Source: Strigops habroptila (taxonomy: Eukaryota; Chordata; Aves; Psittaciformes; Psittacidae). Taken from it: a stretch of DNA of 64,000 nucleotides. Position numbers and translations under genes: made by a program. The DNA lies in contig NC_044284.2 in NCBI RefSeq assembly GCF_004027225.2, positions 43,882,420 through 43,946,419 of the forward strand, read 5' to 3'. The notes under the pieces are model-generated. The model had not been told where the DNA came from. It did no database searches and saw nothing but the letters and a program-made list of their open reading frames with translations. Shown piece by piece: positions 1-41,339 of the stretch. How positions within the stretch are numbered: the first letter of the stretch is position 1; each line of letters begins with the position of its first letter.

Positions 1-2944
1 AAACCATGTGGCTCAAGGCTCTGTCCAACCTGGCCTTGAACACTGCCAGGGATGAAGCATCCACAACCTCCCTGGGCAACCCATTCCAGTGCTTCACCAC
101 CCTCACTGTAAAGAACTTCTTCCTTATATCTAATCTAAACTTCCTCTGTTTAAGTTTGAACCCATTACCCCTTGTCCTACCCCTACAGTCCCTAAGGAAG
201 AGTCCCTCCCCAGCATCCTTGTAGACCCCCTTCAGATACTGGAAGGCTGCTATGAGGTCACCACGCAGCCTTCTCTTCTCCAGGCTGAACAGCCCCAACT
301 TCCTCAGCCTGTCTTCATATGGGAGGTGCTCCAGCCCTCTTATCATCCTCGTGGCCCTCCTCTGGACTCGCTCCAACAGCTCCATGTCCTTTTTATGTTG
401 AGGACACCAGAACTGTATGCAGTACTCCAAGTGGGGTCTCACAAGAGCAGAGTAGAGGGGCAGGATCACCTCCTTCGACCTGCTGGTCACGCTTCTTTTG
501 ATGCAGCCCAGGATACGGTTGGCTTTCTGGGCTGCAAGTGCACACTGCCGGCTCATGTTAAGCTTTTCGTCAACCAACACCCCCAAGTCCTTTTCTGCAG
601 GGCTGCTCTGAATCTCTTCTCTGCCCAGCCTGTAGCAGTGCCTGGGGTTGCCCCGACCCAGGTGTAGGACCTTGCACTTGGCTTGGTTAAACTTCATAAG
701 GTTGGCATCGGCCCACCTCACAAGCGTGTCAAGGTCCCTCTGGATGGCATCCCTTCCCTCCAGCGTATCAACCGAACCACACAGCTTGGTGTCATCGGCA
801 AACTTGCTGAGGGCGCACTCAATCCCACTGTCCATGTCACCGACAAAGATGTTGAACAGGACCGGTCCCAACACCGATCCCTGAGGGACACCACTCGTTA
901 CAGGTTTCCAACTGGACATCGAGCCATTTACCACAACTCTTTGCGTGTGGCCATCGAGCCAGTTTTTTATCCACCGAGTGGTCCATCTATCAAATTGATG
1001 TCTCTCCAATTTAGAGACAAGGATGTCATGTGGGACAGTGTCGAATGCTTTGCACAAGTCCAGGTAGATGACATCGACTGCTCTGCCGCTGTCCATCAGT
1101 TCCGTGGCTCCATCATAGAAGGCCACCAAATTGGTCAGGCAGGATTTCCCCTTAGTGAAGCCATGTTGGCTGTCACCAACCACCTCATTGTTTTTCATGT
1201 GCCTTAGCATGTTTTCCAGGAGAAACTGTTCCAAGATTTTGCCAGGCACAGAGGTGAGACTGACTGGTCTGTAGTTCCCCGGGTCTTCCACCTTCCCCTT
1301 CTTGAAAATGGGGGTTATATTACCCTTCTTCCAGTCATTGGGAACTTCACCTGACTGCCAGGATTTTTCGAATATGATGGACAGTGGCTTAGCAACTTCA
1401 TTCGCCAGCTCCTTCAGGACCCGTGGATGGATTTCATCAGGTCCCATGGACTTGTGCACGTTCAGGTTCTTAAGATGGTCTCGAACCTGATCCTCTCCTA
1501 CAGTGGGCCTAAGGTCTTCGTTCTCACAGTCCCTGCATTTGCTTTCCAAGACTTGGGTTGTGTGGTCAGAGCATTTGCTGGTGAAGACTGAGGCAAAGAA
1601 GTCATTAAGAACCTCAGCCTTCTCCAAATCCATGGTAGCCAGTTCTCCTGATAGCTTCTGGAGAGGGCCTACATTGTCCCTAGTCTGTCTTTTATTTGCT
1701 ACGTATCTATAGAATCCTTTCCTGTTATCTTTTACATCCCTTGCCAAACTTAATTCTAGCTGGGCCTTAGCTTTCCTAACCTGGTCCCTAGCTTCTCGGG
1801 CAATGCTCCTGTATTCTTCCCAGGCCGCCTGTCCTTGCTTCCACCTTCTATAAGCTTCTTTTTTCCCTCTAAGTTTCCTCAGCAGCTCCTTGTCCATCCA
1901 TGGAGGTCTCCTGGCCCTCCTGCTGCACTTTCTTCTAGTCGGGATGCAACACTCTTGAGCACGTAGCAGGTGATCCTTGAATATCAGCCAGCAGTCTTGG
2001 GCCCCCCTGCCCTCTAGGACTGTATCCCATGAAACCTTACTAAGGAGGTTCCTGAAGAGGTCAAAGTCTGCTTTCTTGAAGTCCAGGGCAGTGAGCTTGC
2101 TGCATGCTCTTCTCACCGTCCTGAGGATCTCAAACTCAACCATCTCGTGATCACTAGAGCCAAGGCCGCCCTGGAGCGTTACATTTCCAACCAGTCCCTC
2201 CCTGTTGGTGAGCACAAGGTCCAGCATGGCACCTCTCCTCGTCGGCTCCTCTACTGCTTGAAAGAGGAAGTTGTCTTCCACACAATTAAGGAACCTCCTG
2301 GATTGCTTGTGCCGGGCCGTACCGTCCCTCCAACAGATGTCAGGATGGTTGAAGTCCCCCATGAGGACCAGGGCGTGCGAGCGTGAGGCTGCTCCTATCT
2401 GTCCGTAGAGCGCTTCATCCACAGAGTCCTCTTGATCAGGCGGCCTGTAACAGATCCCCACCGTAATGTCCCCTGTTGCTGTTTTCCCTTTGATCCTGAC
2501 CCACAAACACTCTGTTACCTCATCACCCGTCCCCAGACAGAGTTCCATACTCTCTAGCCTATCACTGACATAGATAGCAACGCCCCCTCCCCGTCTGCCT
2601 GGCCTGTCTTTTCTAAACAGCCTGTAACCTTCCATTCCGACATTCCAGTCATAGGAGCCATCCCACCATGTTTCTGTGATACCAATGACATCATATTCCC
2701 GTAACCTTGCACACATCTCTAATTCCTCTTGCTTGTTCCCCATACTACGGGTGTTTGTATAGAGGCACCTTAGCCGAGCTCCAAATGAAGCCGACTCAAT
2801 GGCTGGGACAGCTGGAACATCTCTACATCTCTCCAAGCACTTATTACAGGTGCTGGCAACTGACCAGGAATGTTGGGATGGATCAATGCTCCCCTCCCCC
2901 AACACATCTAGTTTAAAGCTTTCCTGACCAGCCTGGCAAGCCTC
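1..2944 (-). CDS. CR1 ORF2: endonuclease-reverse transcriptase, open frame, partial at 3' end
   Basis: Codon by codon on the minus strand the frame is open from 2944 (just after a TAG at 2947-2945) to the window edge, 981 codons without a stop. Endonuclease landmarks are GITETWWD (2683-2660, with the metal-binding Glu), GDFNHPD (about 2359-2339) and SSDHEM (about 2158-2141). Reverse transcriptase landmarks are [32 protein letters not shown] (about 891-862) and the catalytic FADD at 802-791. The protein would nick target DNA and copy element RNA in the nucleus (target-primed reverse transcription). The first in-frame ATG is at 2743-2741, next to the [10 protein letters not shown] segment typical of CR1 ORF2 starts; the frame upstream overlaps the end of ORF1. 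The last residues and the stop lie outside the window. Confidence 0.93.
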
Positions 2945-3478
2945 CTACCAAAACAGCTCTTCCCCTTCTTTGTCAGACCAGCTCCACCAGCCTCCAGTAG
3001 ATCTGGCCTCCCAAATGGAGCCCCATGTTCTAAATAGCCAAACCCCTGACTATGGCACCAGCTTTCTAACCATTTATTAACCTGCCAGACACGCCTAGCT
3101 TTTTTAAGGTCCTCCCCTTTGCCCTGGAGAATCGATGAAAAAAACTATCTGAGCTCCAGAGCCCCTAACCACCTCTCCCAGGGCTCTGTAGTCCTTCTTA
3201 ATGTCCTCCAGGCAACTGCTGTCTATATCTCTAGCACCCACATGGACGACTAGAAGGGGGTAATAGTCAGCAGGACTTACTAGAGCAGGCAGCCTCTCAG
3301 CAACATCCCTGATCCGAGCCCCCGGCAGGCAACACACCTCCCTCGAGACTGGATCAGGCCGGCAGATGAGCGCCTCTGTGCCTTTCAAAGTAGAGTCCCC
3401 TACTACTATGACGTGTGTATGTATGATGTGCTGCCTGACAGGTGACACGTTGAATCCATTAGATGGAAGTATTATCAG
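2908..3478 (-). pseudogene. CR1 ORF1, C-terminal esterase-like part, one frameshift
   Basis: The minus strand encodes VVGDSTLKGTEALICRPDP, the GDS-type esterase motif of CR1 ORF1, then CCLPGARIRDVAERLPAL and DYYPLLVVHVG. This frame stops at 3106-3104. The family continuation (…KKARRVWQVNKWLESW… to …[11 protein letters not shown] and a TAG at 2910-2908) is present in the next frame. The switch falls at a run of seven A (+ strand) at 3138-3144, where six would keep the frame, so a single-base insertion or an assembly error explains the break. The N-terminal part is absent. ORF1 proteins of LINEs bind element RNA; the esterase-like domain's exact role is unsettled. Confidence 0.85.
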
Positions 3479-3480
3479 CT

Positions 3481-3698
3481 AGTGTCAGGGCTAGGCAGAG
3501 GTCCCTGGACTTTACAGCTTCTCTTGCTGTCCTGGAGACCTCCCTCTCCTTTCAGAAGTAGCCTATAAATTTTACTGGAACCACTGGGGAGCAGCGAGAC
3601 GCCCTGGGAACAGTCATATTGCTTTGCTGTGAATGTGGTGGACTTTCTCTTGTTAGTGGTTTTGATAATAAGAAACTGGTTTTTCTTTCCTTATTCAG
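3481..3698 (+). other. PACS2 intron end, CR1 5' junction zone
   Basis: This short stretch separates the recognisable CR1 sequence from the next PACS2 exon. It ends in a good polypyrimidine tract and an AG acceptor at 3697-3698. I could not decide how much of 3481-3640 is still CR1 5' sequence. Confidence 0.5.
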
Positions 3699-33639
<29,941 letters not shown>

Positions 33640-34465
33640 CCGTGCTCGGCCGAGGGACCTTCTGTCCGTCCCGGGACTGCACACCAGGAGCCAGGAATTG
33701 CGTGCCAACTCTGACTCGCGTCTCTCTGCCCTCTCCTGCAGAATTAATTACAGATGTGCTTGGATTACTTTTGAATTACTTTTTTCTATTAACTCTTAAG
33801 TTTACTACAAGGGAAGGAAACCCCTTTAAACAAAGGCAAAAAAACCCCAGTCTTAAATATAGATGTGCTGACAACATGAAGTCGTGGGGGAGTTGGCAGG
33901 AGCAGGCAACCTGCCCAAGAACACCTACCACTTACAAGCAGATAGCTGAATAACTGCACTGCTTATTAACCTGAGACCTCATTGGTGTGAGTGGTCTGGG
34001 GGAGCCATGGATCAGCTTGAACGGATTTTGCGGAAGATCATGCGGTGCATTTGGCCCCCTCCCCTTTCTTTCTAGGAATAAAAAAGAAGACCAGTCTTTC
34101 TTCCTGCTGCCAAAGGATGAGAGATCAGCAAGTCTGGAGGGAGTTCAACTGTCCGGCCTGAAAAACAAACCACTTGCATAGCTAGAGAGGTCTGGGGAGG
34201 AGATTCCTGAGTCTGCCATGGGGACGGGCAGGTGTTTGTGCTGAAGCGAAGCCTGAGGAGAGTTGGGCAGGAACTGGAACTAGGGAAACACTATGTGTAA
34301 GGAAACTCCAGTGTCCCAGGTCTGTGACAATGACCAAACCGAGCCAGTCACAATGTCCCCGCAGCTGGCTGCGCTGCTGGGGGACGCCGCATCAGTGGGG
34401 TCGCTGCTATTTACATACTCACACCAATTATTTACCTGTCAATAAAACCTCGTCCAGCCTCTAAA
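33640..34465 (+). other. PACS2: PACS2 proximal 3' untranslated region
   Basis: Follows the stop codon without a splice donor I can support. AATAAA occurs at 34077-34082 and 34441-34446. The second is followed by a T-rich stretch at about 34480-34500, as expected for a cleavage site near 34460. Confidence 0.6.
34441..34446 (+). terminator. PACS2: probable proximal poly(A) signal of PACS2
   Basis: AATAAA about 800 bases after the stop, with T-rich downstream sequence (attttttttaac). The more upstream AATAAA at 34077 lacks such a context. Confidence 0.6.
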
Positions 34466-34474
34466 GGGAAAGGA

Positions 34475-34575
34475 TTTTTTTTAACAGCTGCAGATTTTTT
34501 TTAATGCTTTCTAAAAAAATAATAATAATTAAAAAAAAAGAGGGGGGGAAATAAGTTGCCAAAAAAAAACAAATC
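34475..34575 (+). repeat. A/T low-complexity stretch
   Basis: Two runs of eight T, then (aat)n and runs of eight to nine A around a ggggggg run. It may supply the downstream element of the proximal poly(A) site. Confidence 0.7.
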
Positions 34576-37500
34576 CAGGAAGATGAGCCGTTGTCTGTGA
34601 AGTGACGCATCACTGTCCTGGCTGGACTGGGAGCCAGCCAGGCGCTCTGCATGTCCAGCTGCCTTCCCGTCCATCTGTCAACCTGCACACGTGAGGTAGC
34701 GTGGGCTGCTTTATCTGCTGCCTTTGTCCTGCCCTGACCGCACTGTGCTTCCCAGAGCCTGCTGCCATCTCCCTTGTGCACGTCCCCAGGCTGGGTGCAG
34801 ACTGCCTGGCTTCAGGACCGCTGCAGGAGTGCGTTTTCACCATGCCCTTGAACCACACAGGACCTCTCCTCGTAGGGACTGAGAGACTTTAACAAATATG
34901 AAGGGTGCTGGGGGTAGGTGGCCTCCCACGGGCTACTCTCTTGATGGATGTTGTCCTTACCTACTGCTTTCTGAGTATTCTTCTCCACAGGAATTTCTCT
35001 ATGGACTGCATCCCTTTCCCAGCAGGATATGTTTTTGCCCTGGAATAGCATTGCCTATGGGTCAAGGCTTTGCCTAGGGGTTTCAGTCACCTGGTGCAGT
35101 GGAAGCTGTAACTGGGGCATGAGACAGGATGAAGCCAGCCAGGTTCTCTGCCCACCTCAGGCAGCAAGACATCCTGTGAGATGGAGGAGTGAGATTCCTG
35201 GGTGTCTTGCACCATTGGCTTCGCTCTGGCTGCACTTGTGTTCGTGTTGTACACCTCGCTGCTGCCAGGGACGCTTGAGGTGCTGAGACAAGGAGGCAGT
35301 GTGACAAATCACAGGTCTTAGCATCTCTGTGTCCTGCAGGCCTTTTGCTCTCCAGGCTTCCTTAAGCATGCCTAGGAGGGACTGGAAGCAGATTGGGGAT
35401 GGGATTTGGGGAGAACAGTGTGCTTGCGGTGTGAAAGAACAGACACCTCTTGGTGTGTCAGGGTAGGGGACTGAAGTTTTTGTTGGGGTCCTTTTGTGTC
35501 CCACCCTAGTGGGCAGGCCAGGCTCTGTGAGCATTTCAGAAGGCACTTTCTGGGGGCAGTGATGCTTTTGAACCTTTCTTTCCCCCCCCTCCCTTATCCA
35601 TCTGATCCCTTATCCATGGGGTTTTAAAGTCTTGGGGGACCCGCTTTGCTCTGCCTGGCAGGTCCTGCTCTACACAGGGGCCACCCAGGTTCTTTTGGGC
35701 AGGGCGGTGGTGGTGTGCTCTGTTGGTGATGGGGAGCAAGGGGTTATTACGCGAGAGGATGGTCCCTGCTGGATCTAGTGCCTATCGCAGCTCACACTGC
35801 GGGCTGCTTCACCAACTCTGATTTCATTAAACCTTTTCCCAGCACAAGTGCAACCTACTTGGCCAGGGACTGGGTATTCCCTTCAAACCACGCTGGGGAG
35901 GAGGACATGGACCCATGCCTGGTGGCACGCTGCTGGGCAGGACATATTGTCTAGTTGCAATACTGTGTTTCTTCCCGCAGCCCTGCAGGCAGGTCTGCCT
36001 GCCGTCTGCTAGCTCTTGGCTGTGACAAAAGCTCGGCTGTAGCTCGGCTGTCGTCATGTCCCTCAGTTCGTGTGTTTTCGGTTGACCTGAGCTGGTGCTA
36101 TGGGACTGTATAGTGTTGCCTAGCAGCAGTAGTGCGAGAGATGGTGTATAAGCACATCACTTCTTTTTCTTTATTGAGGCTGTGGCATCGGGAAAGAAGA
36201 AGCTTTTTAAAGGAAATTAGTCAGTGTGTGATTTCTTCCTTGAGTCTCACGCTGGTGTGACAGGAGTGGTTGGGCTGGGTTCCAGTGCCAGGACCCACAC
36301 TCAGCCTGGGCAGCTCTCGGTGCTGGAGCGTGTTACTGCTGCAGAGGTGGGGTGGACTGACCGACTGCAATAACTTTGTTTACTGGGGGGGTGAGGGGGG
36401 AACAATCACTGTGCTCCTCTTTGTATTTCAACCTACTGTAAAGAAACAAATGGTAGCTAGGACAGGATTTCCAGGGTCCTGCCTGTCAAATGTGTGTTGC
36501 CCTACTCTACTCTGTGTGTGTGTACGTGTGAGAGAAACACTTCTGCTCGTTGCATTTCATGTTGGTTTGTGTTTTGTTCTAACTTTATACAAGTGAATTC
36601 ACCAGGAAACTCTCTGTATGCCTGAGGGCTTGCGTCTCTGCAGGGTTCCTCCCATGTGGAAAGCTGCCATTGCTCTGAAATGCTTCTAACATGCAAGGAA
36701 ACATCCCTGCTCCTCAGCCTTGTCCTCCTGGAGTCCAGCTGTTTGCCTGGGGGGATGGCTGTGGCATTTCCCTGCCTTGGAGGCAAGGGCTGGCATGTGA
36801 GTTTGGTGGTGCTGCTCCAGTCAGGGTGTTGTGCCTCTGTTGTTTCTCCTGTATTGTGTGGAGCCACTTTGTGCAGCTGTTTCTGTCCCTGACTGGAGGA
36901 GAAACAGGTTTCTGTCTCTAAGGAAAAGGAGTGTCAAAGCATGCATGTGGCTCAGGCCATTTTGGGATCTTGGGCCTTCCACCCTCCCAGCTTCCCCAGC
37001 AATTTCCTAGGGAGCCTGCCAAGATCCAGCCCCGCCAGCCAGAGAGATCCCTGCTGCTGCAGGGCAGCAGTGAGCCTGTGCCTGCAGAGCTGCACCAGCC
37101 TGGTCAGGTTAGATGGTTGCATGTGGGTCAGCGGATGCAGAAGGGTGGCTTAGAGCAGAGACAGCACCGCTCTGCATTCAGCTCTTGAGAGTTTTGGTGA
37201 GGAAGGTGCAACTCAAACAAAGAAACGCCATGGCATAGACAGGACTTGCTTTGGAACCACGCCGTCTAACAGCGAAGGCAGGGGCTGGAGCGGGCAGCAT
37301 CTGAGCTGATGCCTGGCTGGGAGGTGCTTTGAAGGCGGTGTCTCCTGGTCTCCGTGTCCCTTTGTGTCCCAGAGCTCGCATCTCCTGCTCCCCTGGCTGT
37401 GGCTTCTCAAAGCAGCTGGTTTCTTTTCCAGCTGCTCTTGAGCGAAGGGGGCCCGCGCCTCGCTCGGAGGTGAGGTCTCAGGAGCGGGCTCACTGCTGCG

Positions 37501-38782
37501 CTGGGCTCTGCGATGCTGACCTAGTTTAAAAGCGCTGGCGAGCAGATGAAAGATGGAAGGGTTTTGTGGCGTCGTGTTGCACCTTGAGTGCTTCCTGCTC
37601 CTCCAGGCTGGGTTTCCTGGAGACAAAGGCTGGACCTCAGCCCTGCCAGTATTCAATCAGGGCTGGCTCTCCTGCGGCGCTGGTGACTTGATGCCTTGGG
37701 TGGCTGTTTTTAACTCAGTGCTGCAGTTTCCATCCAGTTCAGTTGTTACTGTTTACATCTCAGTGGTAACTGCAGAGTCCTCCTTAATTACCCGTGAGTT
37801 TGGGGAGAGTCACTGTCTCTTTGGCTGTGCTTTGCTGCTTTAATTAGCACATGCTTGTGGCTTTATCCTGCAGAGAGGGCAGGGGTAGGTGGCTGAGAGG
37901 TTTCTGTGGCTGGAAGAGATGTGCTGGTTTGCTTTCCATCATCAAACTTGGCTGAGAACCCCACTGCTCCGTGCTTAACCTGCAATTGCAGCAAAGCCCC
38001 CACTGTGTTTCTCACCAGCAGTGTGCTGGAGGGAGCACTGGAGAGCTGCTGTGGAGGACATTGCACCCAGCACCTCCACATTTAGGAAGAAAAGCCTGGC
38101 AAGAGGTATCAGGGCTGGTGGCCTTCTCCTGATGCTTGGTATAACAAGGAATTGGGAAGGCTGGGATTAGGGCAGTCTCGCTGTGCAGCAGTAAAGGGTT
38201 GGAGGCCCTGGAGCTTTCCTGAAGCTAGATTGGATGCAGCGCTTGTGTACCCTTCCTTCAGGGAGTCTTGATCTCAGCAGATAGCTGTGTGGTGATGTTT
38301 TAGTGTGACACTCCTTCTGGGCTTATCTGGCAGGGAGAAGGCCAGAAATGATCAGCAGCATCTCCCAGAGGCTTCCCGAAGCCTCTTCAGTGGGGTTCTC
38401 ATGGGAGATGCTTCTGGTAGGGCTGGCTTCTGCAGGGTCACTTGGCTGCTTTGGGACAGACTGGGGGAGAAGGGGACATGCCAGCTTGGAAAGCAGCAGG
38501 TCACTATTTTCCTTAAGGAAGAGCACAAGTATGGGTCTGCATCCAGTTACCTGCTGTTTTGTGCCTAGGCCGGAGGGTTGCAGAGCATTCTGCCCGTGGC
38601 CATGGGGGGAAGCACTTTGTGAGCATAGGTACCGGGGCTGCGTGCTGCCAGCCTTGTCCGGGCTGCAGCGTACAAGGGGACGTTACCACTTTGTAGATTC
38701 CCAAGATGTCCATCTGTTTCACTGTTGCAGTGTTGGGGTTCTAGGTTGGTTTTGGTTTTTTTTTAAATGAAGACAGATTAAA

Positions 38783-38790
38783 TGTAAATA
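38783..38790 (+). promoter_or_regulatory. Pumilio-type motif in possible distal 3'UTR
   Basis: TGTAAATA matches the UGUANAUA binding element of PUF proteins, about 90 bases before the distal AATAAA. An eight-base motif alone is weak evidence. Confidence 0.3.
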
Positions 38791-38793
38791 GCC

Positions 38794-38815
38794 TTTTTTT
38801 TTTTTTTTTTTTTTT
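38794..38815 (+). repeat. poly(T) run of 22
   Basis: Uninterrupted T22 just after the TGTAAATA motif. Likely length-variable. Confidence 0.9.
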
Positions 38816-38879
38816 GTTGTTGGAACAAACTGCAACGTGCTCGACCTCGTCAACTATTTTATGGTACTAGTGCAACACT

Positions 38880-38885
38880 AATAAA
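38880..38885 (+). terminator. PACS2: candidate distal poly(A) signal of PACS2
   Basis: AATAAA in the context of a T-rich, gene-end-like stretch (poly(T), ttgttgttgg, actattttatgg), 5.2 kb after the stop. No other gene on this strand could own it in the window. RNA data are needed to confirm. Confidence 0.4.
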
Positions 38886-41339
38886 ACTGGACATGAAAGC
38901 ACACACCCATCCCTTGAGTCATCTCTTGGCGGGGGCTCTGGCATGACTGGGGCAGTTGTCTCCAGTAGAAGACAGCAGCTTCGCTCTCTGGCATGGGGGG
39001 ATCTCTTGTGTTATTTATCCTGCTGCCCAGCAGTGTTTCCAGGGCAGAGCTGGTGGATTGCTGCTGCCCTCTCTCCTGCCCCTGATGCCCCTTCTTCCAA
39101 AGAGACCTGTTCATCTGGTTTGGGTGCTGAGGGGGTGTCAGTGGAGGAAGATGGAGGTTGCAGTAGCCTGAAGCTGCAGTGGGAGAGGGACAGGGATGTG
39201 TGGGGTGGCAAGCACCTGGGCTTGGTGCTGGGGAGTGGGACGGTGAGAGAGGAAGGAAAGAGAAGAGTTAAGCAGCTGGTTTGAGGCAGAAAGGTTTTTG
39301 GAAAATAGGTCCACGGCTGTGGTTCCCAGGATACAGCACGTGCAAATGTGGAGCTGGAGCAGCCTGCATCCCAGCGCTCCTCTGGCCAACGGTGGAGGCA
39401 GGAGCATGGCTGCTGATGGAGCCAGGGGTGAAGGGAGCTCCTCCCAGCGGGACAGGCTGCTCTCAAAGCACGCAGGTCTTGATGAATGTCTCAGCTCCTC
39501 TGCATGGCCTGAGCCATTTGCTGCAGAGCAGGCACACAAGTCCCACCCAGGTAGCACTGAGCAAGGATTGGGTAATTCCAGGCAGAAGGAAGGAACGTAA
39601 CTTGGGAGAGAGCAAATTCGGGACTTGAGTGCAGAAACAGCACCAAAAGCCATGGAGAGGGCCTGGCTGCTGGCACGGTGGAGGAGCACTGTGGGACAAC
39701 TAGGGGCAACAAGTGTGTGAAGGCTTTTTGGGCTGTGTATTTTTTGCACTGGTTAAGCTGTAAACCTGCACCTGCTCAGCTGCGCGAAAGAGGTGCAGCC
39801 TGAACTCTGGCTATTAGACCCCACAGAGGAGCTTGTCTTGGCAGGGGAAGCAGGGTGCAAGCAGAGGGGACGGGTGGTCAGAAGGCTTGGGTGCTGGAGG
39901 GGGAGCAGCCCCGCATCACTGGGGAGCAATCCACACCAAGCCAAAAGATGTGGTGGGACTGTGAGCATGCTCCCCTGTCTTCTGGAAGGGAGGAGAAGGA
40001 AATCAGAGCTGGGTGGAGCAAGGATGGTTCAGGGCTGGGGTGTGCCAGGTTGCATGCGATGGGCCTACGAAGTCTCCCTCACACATGCGTGCTGGACAAA
40101 CTCATTTCTGCCAGGCAGCCTCAGGCTAGGCTCTCAAAGCAATGGTGTCTGTCTTTTGCAGGTCTTGGCCTTTCTCAGCAGAGGTGCACCTTCACTGCCA
40201 CATGAGAGGTCTCAAACGCAAGTGATGCTCTGCCAGGATGCACCAGAAGCCTTCCTGAAGGACTGAGTTTGCCATGATGGGAGTTGGTAGCACCCGTGGG
40301 AGTCGGGTTTGGTGTTGGGAGACGGGGTGTTGCAAGTTCTTTCCCAGGCTGTGGCAGCCGCTGCCATCTCCCCCTCCTCCCATGGCACAACACCCCAGCA
40401 GTGACCACAGCTATTGCTTAACCTGGAAAAGGAACAGCAGGGAAGTTCCGACATGTTTTTTTCCCTATCATTTAAAACACAATTTAGCATCTGGAAAGAG
40501 CAGTCAACGCCATGTGACTCTCCACTTCTTCATGTGCAACTACCGAGTGCCCCATGATGTGATTTGTAAATATTTACTCTGGATAATATTTCTGTGTCGT
40601 ACTGAATTATTTTTTGCTCTGCAGAACGGTTGCAGAAGCAGCCTGGGGAGAGCCAGCCCTTGTGTCCTGCAGTGTCCCTGATGGCTGTGCCAGCTCAGAA
40701 AGGACGAATTACCACAGTGGTAACCCTCAGTGCATGGAACTTTTTTGGCTGACCAATGCTCACTCCCAGAAGTGCTTTCCTCACTTAGCTGTGCTTCTTG
40801 CACACATTGGAAACATGAAGACAGAGCCCAGTGCCCTACTGGGATCCGAGGACTGTCAGAGATTTGGGGTTTGGTTGGGGTTTTTTCCTCTTTCTAACAC
40901 ATAAAGTGAATTTTAACAAAAATACATCAAGTCGATGTATTCTAGCAGATGTCGAGGTTTAAGGACTTTATGAGAAGCTGGGTTGAGAGCACAACCCATG
41001 CCTAGCTCTGGTAAAAGGCATGGCTGTTCACACTGTTAACCACTTACTCCAGCAAAGGGTTTCATGACAGGTATTTTTTAGTCACCATGACCTGCCTGAG
41101 GAGGGGCCCTGTGCTGGCACCTGGTTCAGGCAACACCAGGTGAGTCTCTAGCTCTGCGCTGGAGCTGAGGAGCAAGAGTACTCATCCTGCTCAGCCCAAG
41201 AGGCTGACAGCACCTCAGGTCTGCATGTGCCGACTACCAAAGGTGCAGGTTTTTGTTGGGGTGTGAGCTGGCTACGGGTGTGCACAAGGACAGCTGTGTC
41301 CATGGAGTGGCCTGTTGTTCCTGCCTGGGGTGGTGACAG
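38886..41339 (+). other. intergenic region between PACS2 and MTA1
   Basis: No recognised gene or transposon. Open frames of up to about 200 codons on the minus strand (39138-39749) have no family resemblance. A 12-base palindrome gtaaatatttac lies at 40566-40577 and an 8-bp-stem hairpin (aatacatc/gatgtatt) at 40921-40941. TEX22, which lies in this gap in human, was not recognised. Confidence 0.45.

Larger units (their letters stand above)
1..3480 (-). mobile_element. CR1 LINE retrotransposon, antisense, near-intact, 3' end cut by window edge
   Basis: Reading the minus strand from about 3480 to 1 gives, in order, the C-terminal esterase-like half of CR1 ORF1, then an apurinic-type endonuclease, then a reverse transcriptase. 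This is the order in CR1 elements of birds and reptiles. The 5' end looks truncated: the ORF1 frame closes at a stop at 3481-3479 and I recognise no CR1 sequence beyond about 3480-3620, so the exact junction is uncertain. The 3'UTR and terminal short repeats lie beyond position 1. The element sits in a PACS2 intron, opposite to the gene, about 220 bases before the next exon. Long open stretches on the + strand here are shadows of it. The preserved frame suggests a young insertion. Confidence 0.95.
34576..38879 (+). other. possible extended PACS2 3'UTR, no gene seen
   Basis: 4.3 kb with no convincing reading frame or repeat family. Holds a (TG)n microsatellite at about 36511-36530, a Pumilio-type TGTAAATA at 38783-38790 and a run of 22 T at 38794-38815. 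It would be transcribed if the distal poly(A) signal at 38880 is used. Confidence 0.4.

Noticed and set aside
683..1207. 174-codon + strand frame and neighbouring + frames in 1-3000
   Set aside because: Shadows of the CR1 reverse transcriptase frame on the other strand.
34077..34082. First AATAAA after the PACS2 stop
   Set aside because: Lies in an A-rich run with no T/GT-rich downstream element; the signal at 34441 has better context.
39138..39749. 203-codon minus-strand open frame between PACS2 and MTA1
   Set aside because: Not similar to TEX22 or any family I know; G+C-rich region where long frames arise by chance; no splice or promoter support.
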